Of a stretch of DNA of 64,000 nucleotides, positions 35,401 through 43,421 are shown piece by piece. Positions within the stretch are counted from its first letter, which is position 1. Each line of letters begins with the position of its first letter. Made by a program: the position numbers and the translations under genes. The DNA comes from Acidobacteriota bacterium (GTDB lineage: Bacteria; Acidobacteriota; Blastocatellia; RBC074). Under the pieces are notes generated by a model that did no database searches, was not told the DNA's origin, and worked only from the letters and a program-made list of their open reading frames with translations. Location of the stretch: contig JAFDVL010000102.1 of NCBI GenBank assembly GCA_018268995.1, positions 121,734-185,733 of the forward strand. The letters are read 5' to 3'.

Positions 35401-36036
35401 CAGTTGCGACCCCGTGTCGAGCGACGAAACGCCGTCCAGCGTCAGGTTGATCGTGCCGGGACGGCTGCCGTTGATGCTGATACCACCCAGATTGTTCCAG
35501 CCGGGCGCTTCGCGGTTCGACGTGTCCACCACGCCGGGCAACAGCTTGACCAACCCCATATAATCGCGGCCTTTCAGCGCGATGCTTTGAATTTGCTGTT
35601 CGTCAATCAATCCCGCGCGTTCGGCGCTCTCAGTCTTCACAAAGGTTTGCTCTGCCGTAATCGTGACGGTCTGACTGACATCTCCAACTTCGAGGGAGAT
35701 TTTAGATAAAGGAACGCGTTCATTCGCGGTGACAGGAATGCCAACCCGCTCGAACCGCTTGAAGCCTGAGGCGGAAATGCTGACCTTATAGGTGCCGGGC
35801 AAGAGCTGAGTAACCACAAAATTACCCTGATCGTCTGAAACCACTTCGCGCACTTGCGCTGTTTCCTGATTGGTAATTTCGATTTTGGCATTTGCCACTG
35901 CGGCCCCGCTCGCATCCACCAGCGAGCCGGAAATCTGCCCTGTCAGGCCTTGTGCGCTGAGGCCAACGACCAAGCCAACTAAAAGAAAGCAGAGTAGGAT
36001 TAACTGAAAATATCGCTTTTCTTGTCTATGGGTCAT
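32455..36036 (-). CDS. TonB-dependent receptor with carboxypeptidase-regulatory-like N-domain
   Basis: A 1193-residue outer-membrane receptor. It has a signal peptide (about 1-29, ending LSAQ), a carboxypeptidase regulatory-like (CarboxypepD_reg) domain (about 33-115, GQISGSLVDASGAAVANAKI), a plug domain (about 135-260, INGSRPGTINLTLDG) and a long beta-barrel ending in LKLNF with the terminal Phe expected for BAM assembly. This Oar-like type is multiplied in Acidobacteriota genomes and imports glycans, peptides or chelates. The substrate is unknown; genes downstream encode propellers and sugar enzymes. A 21-bp palindrome lies 35 bp upstream of the start. Confidence 0.93.
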   Translation of the reverse strand: MTHRQEKRYFQLILLCFLLVGLVVGLSAQGLTGQISGSLVDASGAAVANAKIEITNQETAQVREVVSDDQGNFVVTQLLPGTYKVSISASGFKRFERVGIPVTANERVPLSKISLEVGDVSQTVTITAEQTFVKTESAERAGLIDEQQIQSIALKGRDYMGLVKLLPGVVDTSNREAPGWNNLGGISINGSRPGTINLTLDGVSSLDTGSQLGPYLAPGLDAIGEVKVLLTNYQAEYGRSSGGTINVVIKNGTRDFHGGGFYFKRHEQFNANEFFNNLRNIPKQRYRFNYWGGTIGGPVIIPGTNFNKNRDKLFFFWSQEYLPRLYPTRQGTITYPTALERAGNFSQSLDTNGRLIPVRDPLKTGACTLTDTTACFPGNIIPANRIDPNGQKLLGIFPQPNISAASVNYNYNNVFQSQVDQPRREEILRMDWNISQKTTFYARGIQNYEAFKGDFNFVLASNVWPQFPIKYQIDSRGVVSTLIHSFKPTLTNEFTFGINRALQTVNPLNQEGIDRNDRVKIGLTLPQFFPGANPLRLVPNATFGGIPNATQLNIEQRFPFFGTNNIWNWSDNLSWVKGSHNVKTGFYFEYTTRNAARAAAFNGTFSFDRNVNNPLDTNHPFANALIGVVNSYTEANNKLDGHARYRNFEWFVQDNWKVARRFSIDAGVRFYYIEPTYSEGDPLVYFDRTLYDATKQPALMTPFCLTANPCSGNNRVARNPLTGATAPSVKIGTFADGSGTPFQGMRQVSERVFNTPSIQAAPRLGFAYDVFGDGKTSIRGGIGVFYDRFNDDQVLQQREQPPNVITRTANFTTIRDLLATPLSTSPAGVNSVLPDFDPTAVYNFSLGVQRDIGFNTVLDVAYTGSLARHLLQRLSLNAVPYGTQFLASSVDPTTGQPIADLNFLRPLRGYGDIQLIETGGNSNYHGMQVQLNRRMSSRVSYGVSYTWSKSMNLVNGNNEAINPFIDRKVRNYGRGNFDRTHNFIVNYVYRLPSLSKYWDNGVSRQIFGGWELSGVTSFVSGAPSGVGYALVTARNLVGGGGAGVDSRVVMVANPVLARDQRGNSCAHAFAATSTALANTPVRAVGCHLNVNAFLAPTTAGDNGRGNAPKDVFRLPGTNNWDISLFKTFNLSKDGNFRLQYRLEMYNAFNHTQFTGVDTTARFDANNNQVNALFGSYTAAANARRIVMGLKLNF

Positions 36037-36070
36037 AAACTCTCCAATCCGTAGATTGCTGAAAAAACAG

Positions 36071-36091
36071 ATAAAACGCCCTTCGTTTTAT
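36071..36091. promoter_or_regulatory. Palindrome upstream of the TonB receptor, operator candidate
   Basis: A perfect inverted repeat ATAAAACG-CCCTT-CGTTTTAT lies 35 bp before the receptor ATG. Position and symmetry suit a repressor site. The neighbouring GntR protein is a possible binder, although its own upstream palindrome (36981) has a different sequence. Confidence 0.4.
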
Positions 36092-36242
36092 GTGACGAAA
36101 GACGCGTTAGATTGATTTGTGCAAGATCTGCGTGAGCAGCTTATCTTCCCAGCATTGAGCGGTTTTTCGGTTGAGCCGCTTCTCTATTCTTTAGATAAGT
36201 TTTCTGAAATATTAGGGATGTAATCGAACTCGTAACCCAGTT

Positions 36243-36923
36243 CTATTCGTTATCGCTAGGCAGAAGCTCTTCTATGACTTCTGCCTTCCATTCGATTAGT
36301 GATTTGCGAACCAATGTGGCTAATTTTACCTTATTTAATCTTTGGAGCGAATCAACAATTTCTTCGTGAGTTGCAGCGCTTTCCAAATAAGAGTCGCGCG
36401 CACGACGATTCCGAATCACGAAAAATGCGAAAAGTGGAACGACCAGGCGTTCCAAACAATCGAACAAATAATCATTCCCAGACATCGCCCAGAGCTTGCG
36501 GTGAAAGGCCAGGTCCTTTTCATAGAAAAGGTCTAGGTCTAAGGCTTCAGCCGCGCTCCGCATTTGCGCAGTAATATCGCGCAATTCAGCAATGTCTTCC
36601 ACTGTCACACTATCTTTCGCCCATTGCACCGCAATGGTCTCCAGTTCAACGCGGAGCCGAAAAATCTGCTCTACGCTGCTCCGTTCCAGCCGAGTTACCG
36701 TAGTGCCCTTGTATGGAATCTTCTGGACATAGCCCTGATGTTCTAATTCAATGAGCGCTTCACGCACCAATGGAATGCCAGCACCTAGCTGATGTGCCAC
36801 ACGGCTCTCAACAATCGTGTCACCCGGATGCAATTTCCCGGTCAGGATTGCCTCTTTGATAGAAGCGACGACCTGATCTCGCTTGGAAATCGGTTGAATA
36901 AGCTGCAAGACGCTTCGGCTCAT
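36243..36923 (-). CDS. GntR-family (FadR/FCD) transcriptional regulator
   Basis: A 226-residue regulator with an N-terminal winged helix (about 12-80, VVASIKEAILTGKLHPGD, PLVREALIELEHQGYV) and a C-terminal FCD ligand domain (about 90-215). The FCD metal ligands are partly visible: D (YEKDLAFH), H of AFHRKLW, and H of ATHEEIVD. FCD members respond to organic acids or sugar acids. It lies directly upstream of the TonB receptor in the same orientation and divergent from the peroxidase operon at 37114, so it could control either. A palindrome at 36981-36997 sits 57 bp upstream of its start. Confidence 0.9.
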   Translation of the reverse strand: MSRSVLQLIQPISKRDQVVASIKEAILTGKLHPGDTIVESRVAHQLGAGIPLVREALIELEHQGYVQKIPYKGTTVTRLERSSVEQIFRLRVELETIAVQWAKDSVTVEDIAELRDITAQMRSAAEALDLDLFYEKDLAFHRKLWAMSGNDYLFDCLERLVVPLFAFFVIRNRRARDSYLESAATHEEIVDSLQRLNKVKLATLVRKSLIEWKAEVIEELLPSDNE

Positions 36924-36980
36924 TTCATTCTCAGGTTGTCTGGTACTGCCTATTTCTGAAAGATGCGTTTGAATAAGACC

Positions 36981-36997
36981 AGATCATCTTATGATCT
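36981..36997. promoter_or_regulatory. Palindromic operator candidate in the GntR/peroxidase divergent region
   Basis: A perfect inverted repeat AGATCAT-CTT-ATGATCT is placed between the GntR gene (start 36923) and the peroxidase gene (start 37114). The size is right for a GntR-family dimer site, although it is not the FadR consensus. It is the natural candidate for autoregulation and control of the peroxidase operon. Confidence 0.5.
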
Positions 36998-37113
36998 GCA
37001 AATATGTCTGTCAATCGCCTCTTTGCTGAATTCGCTTTTTCCAACGCAGATCACGTATATTTTGAGCGTCTAATTTGGTATTCGTTTCTTGAAGTGCGAC
37101 AATCAAATCATCC

Positions 37114-38244
37114 ATGAAAAATGTTCTAAACAGATGTCTATTGCCAGATCAATCGTCAAGGTACGGGGTTGCCAGCGCCAGCTTGAAATGTCTTTTTTTA
37201 TTGGCATTTTTACTTGTTTGCCTGCTCGCCTGTCGTCAAAGTCAAACGGCTGAGCCTCCGGCAAACCCCATCGGCACGGCGATAGCGATTGCAGCGCCTC
37301 TCGGCCTGCCTCCGGTCCCCGTACCCGCAACGAATATGCCGACGGCTGAAGCGATTGCGCTGGGTCGCAAGTTGTATTTTGATACGCGGCTTTCCAGTGA
37401 CAACACATTTTCCTGTGCCAGTTGTCATAGCCCTTATATTCGGTTTTCAGATGGATTACAGGTCGCGAGTGGAGTGCGAGCGCAACGCGGCACCAGAAAC
37501 ACACCGACGGTACTAAATGCCGTCTATCGCCAAACACAATTTTGGGATGGCCGAGCTAGAAGCCTCGAACAACAGGCAAGTATGCCAATTGCCAATCCCA
37601 TAGAAATGGATCTTCCGCATGAGCTTTGCGTAACCAAACTCAGTGCGATTCAGTCCTATCAAGACGAGTTTGCCAAGGTCTTTGGGCCAGGTCGTATCAC
37701 GATGGATAAAATAGAAAAAGCGATTGCCACTTTCGAGCGAACGTTGCTCAGTGGGAATTCCGCCTTTGATCGTTATCAATTTGGCGGAGACAAGACTGCG
37801 ATGAGCGTTGCGGCCATTCGTGGTCTTGCAATCTTCAGCGATAAGAATCGGGGCAATTGTACCGTCTGCCATACGATCAACGAGAAGTTTGCATTGTTTA
37901 CCGATGACAAGTTTCACAACCTTGGCGTCGGGATGAATGCCAGTGGAGAGCTGACGGATTTGGGAAGATTTGAGCAAACAAAAATCGAGGCTGATCGCGG
38001 GGCATTTCGGACGCCCAGCCTGCGCAATGTTGCCAAAACAGCACCGTACATGCACGATGGCAGCCTGAAAACACTTCGAGAAGTCATTGATTTTTATATT
38101 GGCGGCGGCAATTCCAATCCGCAATTAGATAAAGACATGAAACCGATCAAGCTCTCAGCCCAGGAGCGCGATGATCTCATCGCTTTTCTGGAAGCCTTGA
38201 CAGGTGAACTACCACCGAACGCTGAAGCTCCCGGCAAGGAATGA
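37114..38244 (+). CDS. Di-haem cytochrome c peroxidase / MauG family lipoprotein
   Basis: A 376-residue exported protein with two c-type haem motifs, C101-ASCH105 and C249-TVCH253. The rest is typical of bacterial cytochrome c peroxidases and MauG-like enzymes (ALGRKLYFDTRLS, RNTPTVLNAVY, FRTPSLRNVAKTAPYMHDGS). Hydrophobic residues 25-39 followed by C40 suggest a lipoprotein. It should reduce H2O2 or perform haem-dependent oxidation in the periplasm. It is followed after 3 nt by a cupredoxin-like gene and then a YVTN propeller gene, so the three form an operon; the cupredoxin could donate electrons to it (inference). Confidence 0.92.
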   Translation: MKNVLNRCLLPDQSSRYGVASASLKCLFLLAFLLVCLLACRQSQTAEPPANPIGTAIAIAAPLGLPPVPVPATNMPTAEAIALGRKLYFDTRLSSDNTFSCASCHSPYIRFSDGLQVASGVRAQRGTRNTPTVLNAVYRQTQFWDGRARSLEQQASMPIANPIEMDLPHELCVTKLSAIQSYQDEFAKVFGPGRITMDKIEKAIATFERTLLSGNSAFDRYQFGGDKTAMSVAAIRGLAIFSDKNRGNCTVCHTINEKFALFTDDKFHNLGVGMNASGELTDLGRFEQTKIEADRGAFRTPSLRNVAKTAPYMHDGSLKTLREVIDFYIGGGNSNPQLDKDMKPIKLSAQERDDLIAFLEALTGELPPNAEAPGKE

Positions 38245-38247
38245 TGC

Positions 38248-39048
38248 ATGATGCGTGTGACTCAAACTAATCAAAAACGCGCCCTCCCTTTTATATTCTT
38301 ACCACTTGGATTGCTGCTCTGTTGTCAATTCGTCGGCTGTACGAAATCACCAACACCTGCCAATCAAGCTGAAACAAAACCCGCGTGGTTTAAAGTAGAC
38401 ACCAAAACAGCGGGTGAGATTTCAGGCAAGATTCTTTTTTCGAGCAAGAAACCTGCCTCAAAAAAAGTGGACATGGAAAGTGATCCGCAATGCGCCAAGC
38501 TCCATCCCAACGGGCAGACCGATGAAGTGATTGCAGTCAATAATAACGGCACGCTCGCCAATGTTTTCGTCTACATCAAAAAAGGACTGGAAGATAAACA
38601 GTTTGAGCCACCCACAGACTCTGTGGTGATAGACCAGAAAGGCTGTTGGTTCGGCCCGCGCGTCTTGGGGGTTCAGGTTGGCCAAACGTTGAAGGTTACG
38701 AACTCTGATCCGGTCACGCATAACATTCACCCGCTGGCACAGGTCAATCGGGAGTGGAATCAAAGCCAATCGCCTGGCGCGGAAGCCTTCACCCGCAAAT
38801 TCACCCAGCCCGAAGTGATGATTCGAGTGAAATGCAATATTCACGGCTGGATGCACGCCTGGATTGGGGCCGTCGCCCATCCATATTTTGCGGTGACGGG
38901 CAATGACGGTTCATTTCAACTCCGCAATGTTCCACCGGGCACTTACACTATCGAAGTGTGGCAGGAAGAATTAGGAAAGATGGAACAACAAGTAACGCTG
39001 GCACCGTCTGGCAAAAATGACCTTGTCTTCAATTTCAAAGGAGAATGA
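38248..39048 (+). CDS. Cupredoxin-like lipoprotein (methylamine-utilisation-like)
   Basis: A 266-residue protein with a lipobox (FVGC31), a cupredoxin-like core and a C-terminal carboxypeptidase-regulatory-like strand region (about 215-262, SFQLRNVPPGTYTIEVW). Candidate copper ligands are H158 and H161 (THNIHPL), C196, H199 and M202 (CNIHGWM). It is likely a periplasmic electron carrier. The ATG at 38248 lies 3 nt after the peroxidase stop with AAGGA upstream; an ATG at 38251 is equally possible. It overlaps or abuts the propeller gene at its 3' end, which confirms one transcript. Confidence 0.85.
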   Translation: MMRVTQTNQKRALPFIFLPLGLLLCCQFVGCTKSPTPANQAETKPAWFKVDTKTAGEISGKILFSSKKPASKKVDMESDPQCAKLHPNGQTDEVIAVNNNGTLANVFVYIKKGLEDKQFEPPTDSVVIDQKGCWFGPRVLGVQVGQTLKVTNSDPVTHNIHPLAQVNREWNQSQSPGAEAFTRKFTQPEVMIRVKCNIHGWMHAWIGAVAHPYFAVTGNDGSFQLRNVPPGTYTIEVWQEELGKMEQQVTLAPSGKNDLVFNFKGE

Positions 39049-39053
39049 TTTTC

Positions 39054-40145
39054 ATGAAAAAGCCCCTTTTCATTGTGGCTTGTGGCCTGATCGTACTGGC
39101 AACGGCCTGCACGAAAACGCAAACAACCAATCCACCACCCGCCCAAACTGCCGCTTCTACTGCCCCCGCAGCAATCCCGGAATGGAAATCTGGCTATCGC
39201 GTCTTCGTGACAAACGAAACGTCCGGCGATTTAAGCATTCTGGATGGAACAACATTCGATGTGATCGCAACAATTCCTTTGGGTAAGCGTCCACGCGGGA
39301 TTCACGCCAGCCCCGATCAAAAGACGATTTATGTCGCTTTAAGCGGTTCGCCGCTGGCACCTCCCGGAGTGGATGAAAGCACGTTGCCACCGCCGGATAA
39401 AAGCGCTGACGGAATTGGTGTTTTTGATGTTGCGACCAACAAAATAATTCGCGTTCTTCCCGGCGGCTCAGACCCTGAAAATTTTGATATTAGTCGTGAT
39501 GGCTCCACGATCTTTGTCTCGAATGAAGATGTCGCAGGCATCAGCTTTGTTGATGTAGCCACAGGGAAAGTTGGTAAGACGGTCAAAGTCGGCGGAGAAC
39601 CAGAAGGCGTGACACTGGCTCCAAACGGCAAGTTTGTGTATGCAACCTCTGAAGAGGATGGCACTGTTGCGGTGATTGATGTCGCCAAACAGAGCCTCGT
39701 CAAGAGCATCAAAGTCGGTCGCCGTCCACGCAACATCGTATTCCTGCCAGATGGTTCGCGGGCTTATGTGAATGCAGAAAACGATGGCACGATTGCCATG
39801 TTTGATCCCGTCAAGAACGAAAAGCTCCAAGACATCTCGCTCGGCGCAGCAGGCGAAATCAAGCCGATGGGATTGGTGTTATCGCCGGACGCGAAACATT
39901 TGTACGTGAGTACGGGACGCGGCAAAAAAGTATTTGTGGTGGACACAACCACAAATAAACCTACGGGCTCTTTTGAGGTAGGTACGCGTCCCTGGGGAAT
40001 TGGGGTTTCGCCGGATGGAAAAACGCTCTTCACAGCCAATGGCCCATCCAATGATGTTTCCGTAGTGGACGTGGCAAATCAGAGTGTAACGAAGAAGGTT
40101 AAGTTAACGGGAAGCCCCTGGGGCGTTCTGATTCTCAACAAATAA
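39054..40145 (+). CDS. YVTN beta-propeller lipoprotein
   Basis: A 363-residue protein with a lipoprotein-like leader (LIVLATAC19) and a Pro/Ala-rich linker (about 20-45). It then has seven YVTN/40-residue propeller repeats: VFVTNETSGDLSILDG, IFVSNEDVAGISFVD, VYATSEEDGTVAVID, LFTANGPSNDVSVVD and others. Such proteins bind partners or cofactors and often sit with cytochrome or peroxidase genes. I start at 39054, where AAAGGAG stands 10 nt upstream, instead of 39045, which would crowd that site. It is the last gene of the peroxidase operon; a long palindrome follows 20 nt after its stop. Confidence 0.88.
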   Translation: MKKPLFIVACGLIVLATACTKTQTTNPPPAQTAASTAPAAIPEWKSGYRVFVTNETSGDLSILDGTTFDVIATIPLGKRPRGIHASPDQKTIYVALSGSPLAPPGVDESTLPPPDKSADGIGVFDVATNKIIRVLPGGSDPENFDISRDGSTIFVSNEDVAGISFVDVATGKVGKTVKVGGEPEGVTLAPNGKFVYATSEEDGTVAVIDVAKQSLVKSIKVGRRPRNIVFLPDGSRAYVNAENDGTIAMFDPVKNEKLQDISLGAAGEIKPMGLVLSPDAKHLYVSTGRGKKVFVVDTTTNKPTGSFEVGTRPWGIGVSPDGKTLFTANGPSNDVSVVDVANQSVTKKVKLTGSPWGVLILNK

Positions 40146-40165
40146 CTATTCAAAGTATAACTAAA

Positions 40166-40236
40166 GCAGAAGACCGCACGCAGTCAGAGCCACATTAAGG
40201 CACGTTGTGACGCCCTGACTGCGTGCGGTCTTCTGC
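40166..40236. repeat. Perfect 22-bp-arm palindrome, also a likely bidirectional terminator
   Basis: The left arm is 40166-40187 (begins GCAGAAGACCGCACGCAGTC) and the right arm 40215-40236 is its exact complement; the spacer is 27 nt. It sits between the convergent ends of the YVTN gene and the ABC permease fusion. The arm sequence is nearly the same as that of the palindrome at 54378 (AGAAG-C/A-CCGCACGCAGT-A/C-AG), so it belongs to a dispersed family. No U-tract is present. Confidence 0.85.
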
Positions 40237-40249
40237 ACTCGCCTTTTGA

Positions 40250-42358
40250 CTAAAAGTTGAACTGGTCAATATTTCCCTTGTTGAAGATGAAGGGAGCGCC
40301 AAGGATCACTTCATCTCCCTGCACCGCTACTTTCCCTTTGCGTCCGGCGCTCAGTTCCTGCACACCCACTTTCAGCGATCCGTCATTTACGGCTTTTGAG
40401 GACTGCACGACCAGATAGCCAAGATCAAGTGTGTTCCAAAGGATCACGCTTTCAATCACTCCTTCGTGAACAAATGATTTGCAGAGGCTGGGTAATGACA
40501 ACCCCATCACCTTGACATCCTTGCGACCGGATTGCTTGACGGCTTCCGCCGCACCGGGCACCGCAGGCGCAGAAATTCCCATGATCAGCTTCACATTCGG
40601 ATTCGTCTTCATGATGTTCTGTGTTTCAGTCGCCGCGCGATCTCGGTCATCATCGCTGGGCTGAATCCCGACTAACTTTAGATTTGGATATTTTTCAGCC
40701 AGTCGCGCTTTGATGTGCTTAATCCACTCGTTCTGATTTGCGGCGCTCAAGCTCCCCGTGATCACGGCAAATTCGCCTGAACCATTCATCATGCGTGCCG
40801 CCTCATCCACCAGCGTATAGCCAATGCCTTGCGGTGTAGCCTGATTGATAAAAAAGTCGCGCGCATCTCTCTCCGCATCCGCGTCCCAGGTTAGCACCTT
40901 GATGCCTTTCTGGCGGGCTTTGCGAAGGACGGTGGAAATGCCTTCGCGATTGCTGACGCTGACGGCTATCGCATCCACACCGCGAGTAATCCATGCTTCG
41001 ACGACTTCGTTCTGTTTGGCAGGATCAAGATCAGTTGGGCCATCCCACAGCAGTTCGATGCCCAGTTCTTTCGCGGCTTCTTCAGCGCCCTGGCGACAAC
41101 TGGCAAAATAGGGATCGCCTTTGGCTTTCGGCATGACCGCCACAGTTAACTTACGACTTGTATTCGTTGGGGTTGTGTTGTTGGCAGTGGCAATTGTAGA
41201 TACACCTCCGACAGGTTGCAGCGAACGAACCAGCATCCAATTGCTGCCAGCAACAATCAGGGCAGCCGCAATAATGACGGCACTTAAAATGGCAACGTGT
41301 GAATTTTTCACTTCTAAATCCTCGCTAAGAATAGATTGAGATACTGCGGTAACAGGGCGAGCCGCGCGGCGATGGGCATAGCGATCAATCAAAATCGTAG
41401 ACAGCAACAAGACGCCCGTCAGGATGCCTGCAAGTTCCGCAGGTTGACCGCTCAGGCGCAAACCATTTTGCAAGATGATCAGCGCAAACAAACCCAGCAC
41501 GGTGCCCATGACGGTCCCGCGTCCGCCATAAATTGACGTACCACCCAACACGACTGCCGTGATCGCCATCAGTTCATACCCGGTGCCCGCATCCGATTTC
41601 GCCTGCCCCAGATGCGCAACATAAATCAGAGCAGCCAGGCTTGAGATCAAGCCTGAGACGACATAGACCCACAACAATCGTCGCGCGACAGGGACTCCGG
41701 CATAGCGCGCACCTTCAGCCGAAAAGCCGATTGCATACAAGGTTCGCCCGTAAATACTGCGATGGAGCCACCACCAGATTCCGATAATCGCAATGAGCAG
41801 GACGAATAACTGTGGTGGAACAATGCCGCCTAAATATCCCTGCCCAAGAAAGAGAAATTCATCGGGAAAGCCGCGATAGGTTTCGAGACCACGCGTTAAG
41901 CCTTCGGCCAAACCACGGTAAAGAGAAAATGTGCCAAGCGTGACGATCAGTGGCGGCAGGTTCAAATAGGCAATCAAAATCGCATTTAATCCGCCTCCCA
42001 GAATGCCCAGCAACAGCGTCGCCAGTGCAGCAAGTGGTAAAGGCAAGTGCGCATCGTGCCATAACCCGCCGAGAACCACGGCGGACAATCCCATCATTGA
42101 TCCCACAGATAAATCAATGCCACCTGTAATAATGACAGGCGTCAGTGCTAAGGCAAGCAGACCGATCTCAACGCTGAGTCTGACAATCTCGAATCCATTG
42201 CTGGTCGTCAGAAAATTATTGCCCGTGATGCTGAAAATCACACATTCAAACAACAGCACAAGCAATAAAGACCATTCCTGATTGGGGAACAAGCGGAGAT
42301 GCAGAGGCGGGATAGATTGTAGTGTGCGTGGTGCTGTATCGGGGGTCGTGCCAGCCAT
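40250..42358 (-). CDS. Sugar ABC transporter permease fused to its periplasmic binding protein
   Basis: A 702-residue fusion. Residues 1-335 form an RbsC-type permease (GGIDLSVGSMMG, ITAVVLGGTSIYGGRGT) with about eight to ten helices. Residues 354-371 are an extra membrane helix, and 402-702 form a type I periplasmic binding protein (LTVAVMPKAKGDPYFASCRQG, ELLWDGPTDLDPAKQ) closest in style to rhamnose/AI-2 binding proteins such as RhaS. The extra helix would place the binding domain in the periplasm, tethered to its channel. It is the third gene of the ABC operon, 3 nt after the second permease. The frame is clean through the junction, so the fusion appears real. Confidence 0.88.
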   Translation of the reverse strand: MAGTTPDTAPRTLQSIPPLHLRLFPNQEWSLLLVLLFECVIFSITGNNFLTTSNGFEIVRLSVEIGLLALALTPVIITGGIDLSVGSMMGLSAVVLGGLWHDAHLPLPLAALATLLLGILGGGLNAILIAYLNLPPLIVTLGTFSLYRGLAEGLTRGLETYRGFPDEFLFLGQGYLGGIVPPQLFVLLIAIIGIWWWLHRSIYGRTLYAIGFSAEGARYAGVPVARRLLWVYVVSGLISSLAALIYVAHLGQAKSDAGTGYELMAITAVVLGGTSIYGGRGTVMGTVLGLFALIILQNGLRLSGQPAELAGILTGVLLLSTILIDRYAHRRAARPVTAVSQSILSEDLEVKNSHVAILSAVIIAAALIVAGSNWMLVRSLQPVGGVSTIATANNTTPTNTSRKLTVAVMPKAKGDPYFASCRQGAEEAAKELGIELLWDGPTDLDPAKQNEVVEAWITRGVDAIAVSVSNREGISTVLRKARQKGIKVLTWDADAERDARDFFINQATPQGIGYTLVDEAARMMNGSGEFAVITGSLSAANQNEWIKHIKARLAEKYPNLKLVGIQPSDDDRDRAATETQNIMKTNPNVKLIMGISAPAVPGAAEAVKQSGRKDVKVMGLSLPSLCKSFVHEGVIESVILWNTLDLGYLVVQSSKAVNDGSLKVGVQELSAGRKGKVAVQGDEVILGAPFIFNKGNIDQFNF

Positions 42359-42361
42359 TTT

Positions 42362-43378
42362 CTATTTTGCCCTCCCGACTGGAATCGTTGCATTACGCTG
42401 CTTGCCAAATCCGAAATCTGCGCTTCGCAATCGGCTGAACACAATATCAGACGCCAGCGCAGCCAGAATAATTGCGCCTTGAATCGCCTTTTCCCAAAAA
42501 GGATTGATCCCCGCAAAGGTCAGTGCGGTTCCAATCGTGCCGAGCAGAGCTGTCCCAATCAACGTCCCAATCAACGTGCCGCGTCCACCTGTGATTGCGG
42601 TTCCACCGACGACCACAGCGGCTATCGCTTTCATCTCCAATCCAAGCCCTGAGTTGCTCGGAATTGAGCTGAAGCGAATGGAGTTCAGCAAAGCGGCCAG
42701 CCCCGTCAATGCCCCCATCAACATGAAAACTGAAAGCAGAACCTGTGGCGGATTTACTCCTGCAAGCCGTGCTGCTTCGGCATCAGAACCGACAGCATAG
42801 ACCGCACGGCCAGCCCCCAGATTTCTTAACGCCCATCGAAATAAAAACAAAATTGCTATCGCCACAATCACGATCACTGCCTGTCCCATCGTTTGCCCAA
42901 CTCCAAACCATTGAAACGCAGCGGGCAATCCCTGCACCCACGCACCTTCTGTGATCCACCGTAAGGCGTCTCGCCAAATGACCAGGGTTGCCAACGTCAC
43001 AACAATCGCGGGCATTTTGAAATAAGCCACCAGCGCTCCATTTACAGCTCCAAACATGGCACCGATCAAAGGCACCAGCAACAACAGGAGCGGAACCGGA
43101 ATGCCCATTTTGGCTAAACCACCGGCCAACATACTGCAAACGGCAAACTGCGAGCCGACAGAAATATCAATCTGCCCGGTGATGATGACCAACGTCATCC
43201 CAATTGCCACAATCAACACAGGCGCATTCGTCACTGCCAGATCGCGCCAGTTCGCACCATTAAAAAAAGACGGAGCGACAATGCCGACAAACACAAGCAA
43301 TGCGACGTACGCACTCAAGGCCGCCAATTCGCGCTGATGGCGGGCTACGTTGAAATTGAAAAAAAATGAATTCGGCAT
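42362..43378 (-). CDS. Sugar ABC transporter permease (RbsC-like)
   Basis: A 338-residue permease of the ribose/rhamnose/xylose importer type, with multiple helices and the family motifs GQIDISVGSQFA (about residue 68) and AIAAVVVGGTAITGGRGT (about residue 248), the latter facing the ATPase. It is likely a heteropartner of the fused permease downstream; the two share the overall fold. It lies 43 bp downstream of the ATPase gene and 3 nt upstream of the fusion gene. The C-terminal ~20 residues (SADFGFGKQRNATIPVG) are basic and probably cytoplasmic. Confidence 0.92.
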   Translation of the reverse strand: MPNSFFFNFNVARHQRELAALSAYVALLVFVGIVAPSFFNGANWRDLAVTNAPVLIVAIGMTLVIITGQIDISVGSQFAVCSMLAGGLAKMGIPVPLLLLLVPLIGAMFGAVNGALVAYFKMPAIVVTLATLVIWRDALRWITEGAWVQGLPAAFQWFGVGQTMGQAVIVIVAIAILFLFRWALRNLGAGRAVYAVGSDAEAARLAGVNPPQVLLSVFMLMGALTGLAALLNSIRFSSIPSNSGLGLEMKAIAAVVVGGTAITGGRGTLIGTLIGTALLGTIGTALTFAGINPFWEKAIQGAIILAALASDIVFSRLRSADFGFGKQRNATIPVGRAK

Positions 43379-43421
43379 ATCGTTGAAATGAGTACCGCGC
43401 CAGCTTGAGTGCGCAGGAGAG

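Noticed and set aside
34369..35709. 446-codon plus-strand frame inside the TonB receptor gene
   Set aside because: Antisense to a clear TonB receptor; the translation lacks domains and is a shadow frame.
40166..40236. Palindrome as only a terminator
   Set aside because: It has no U-tract, and nearly identical arms recur at 54378 at a site that is not convergent, so a repeat family explains it better.
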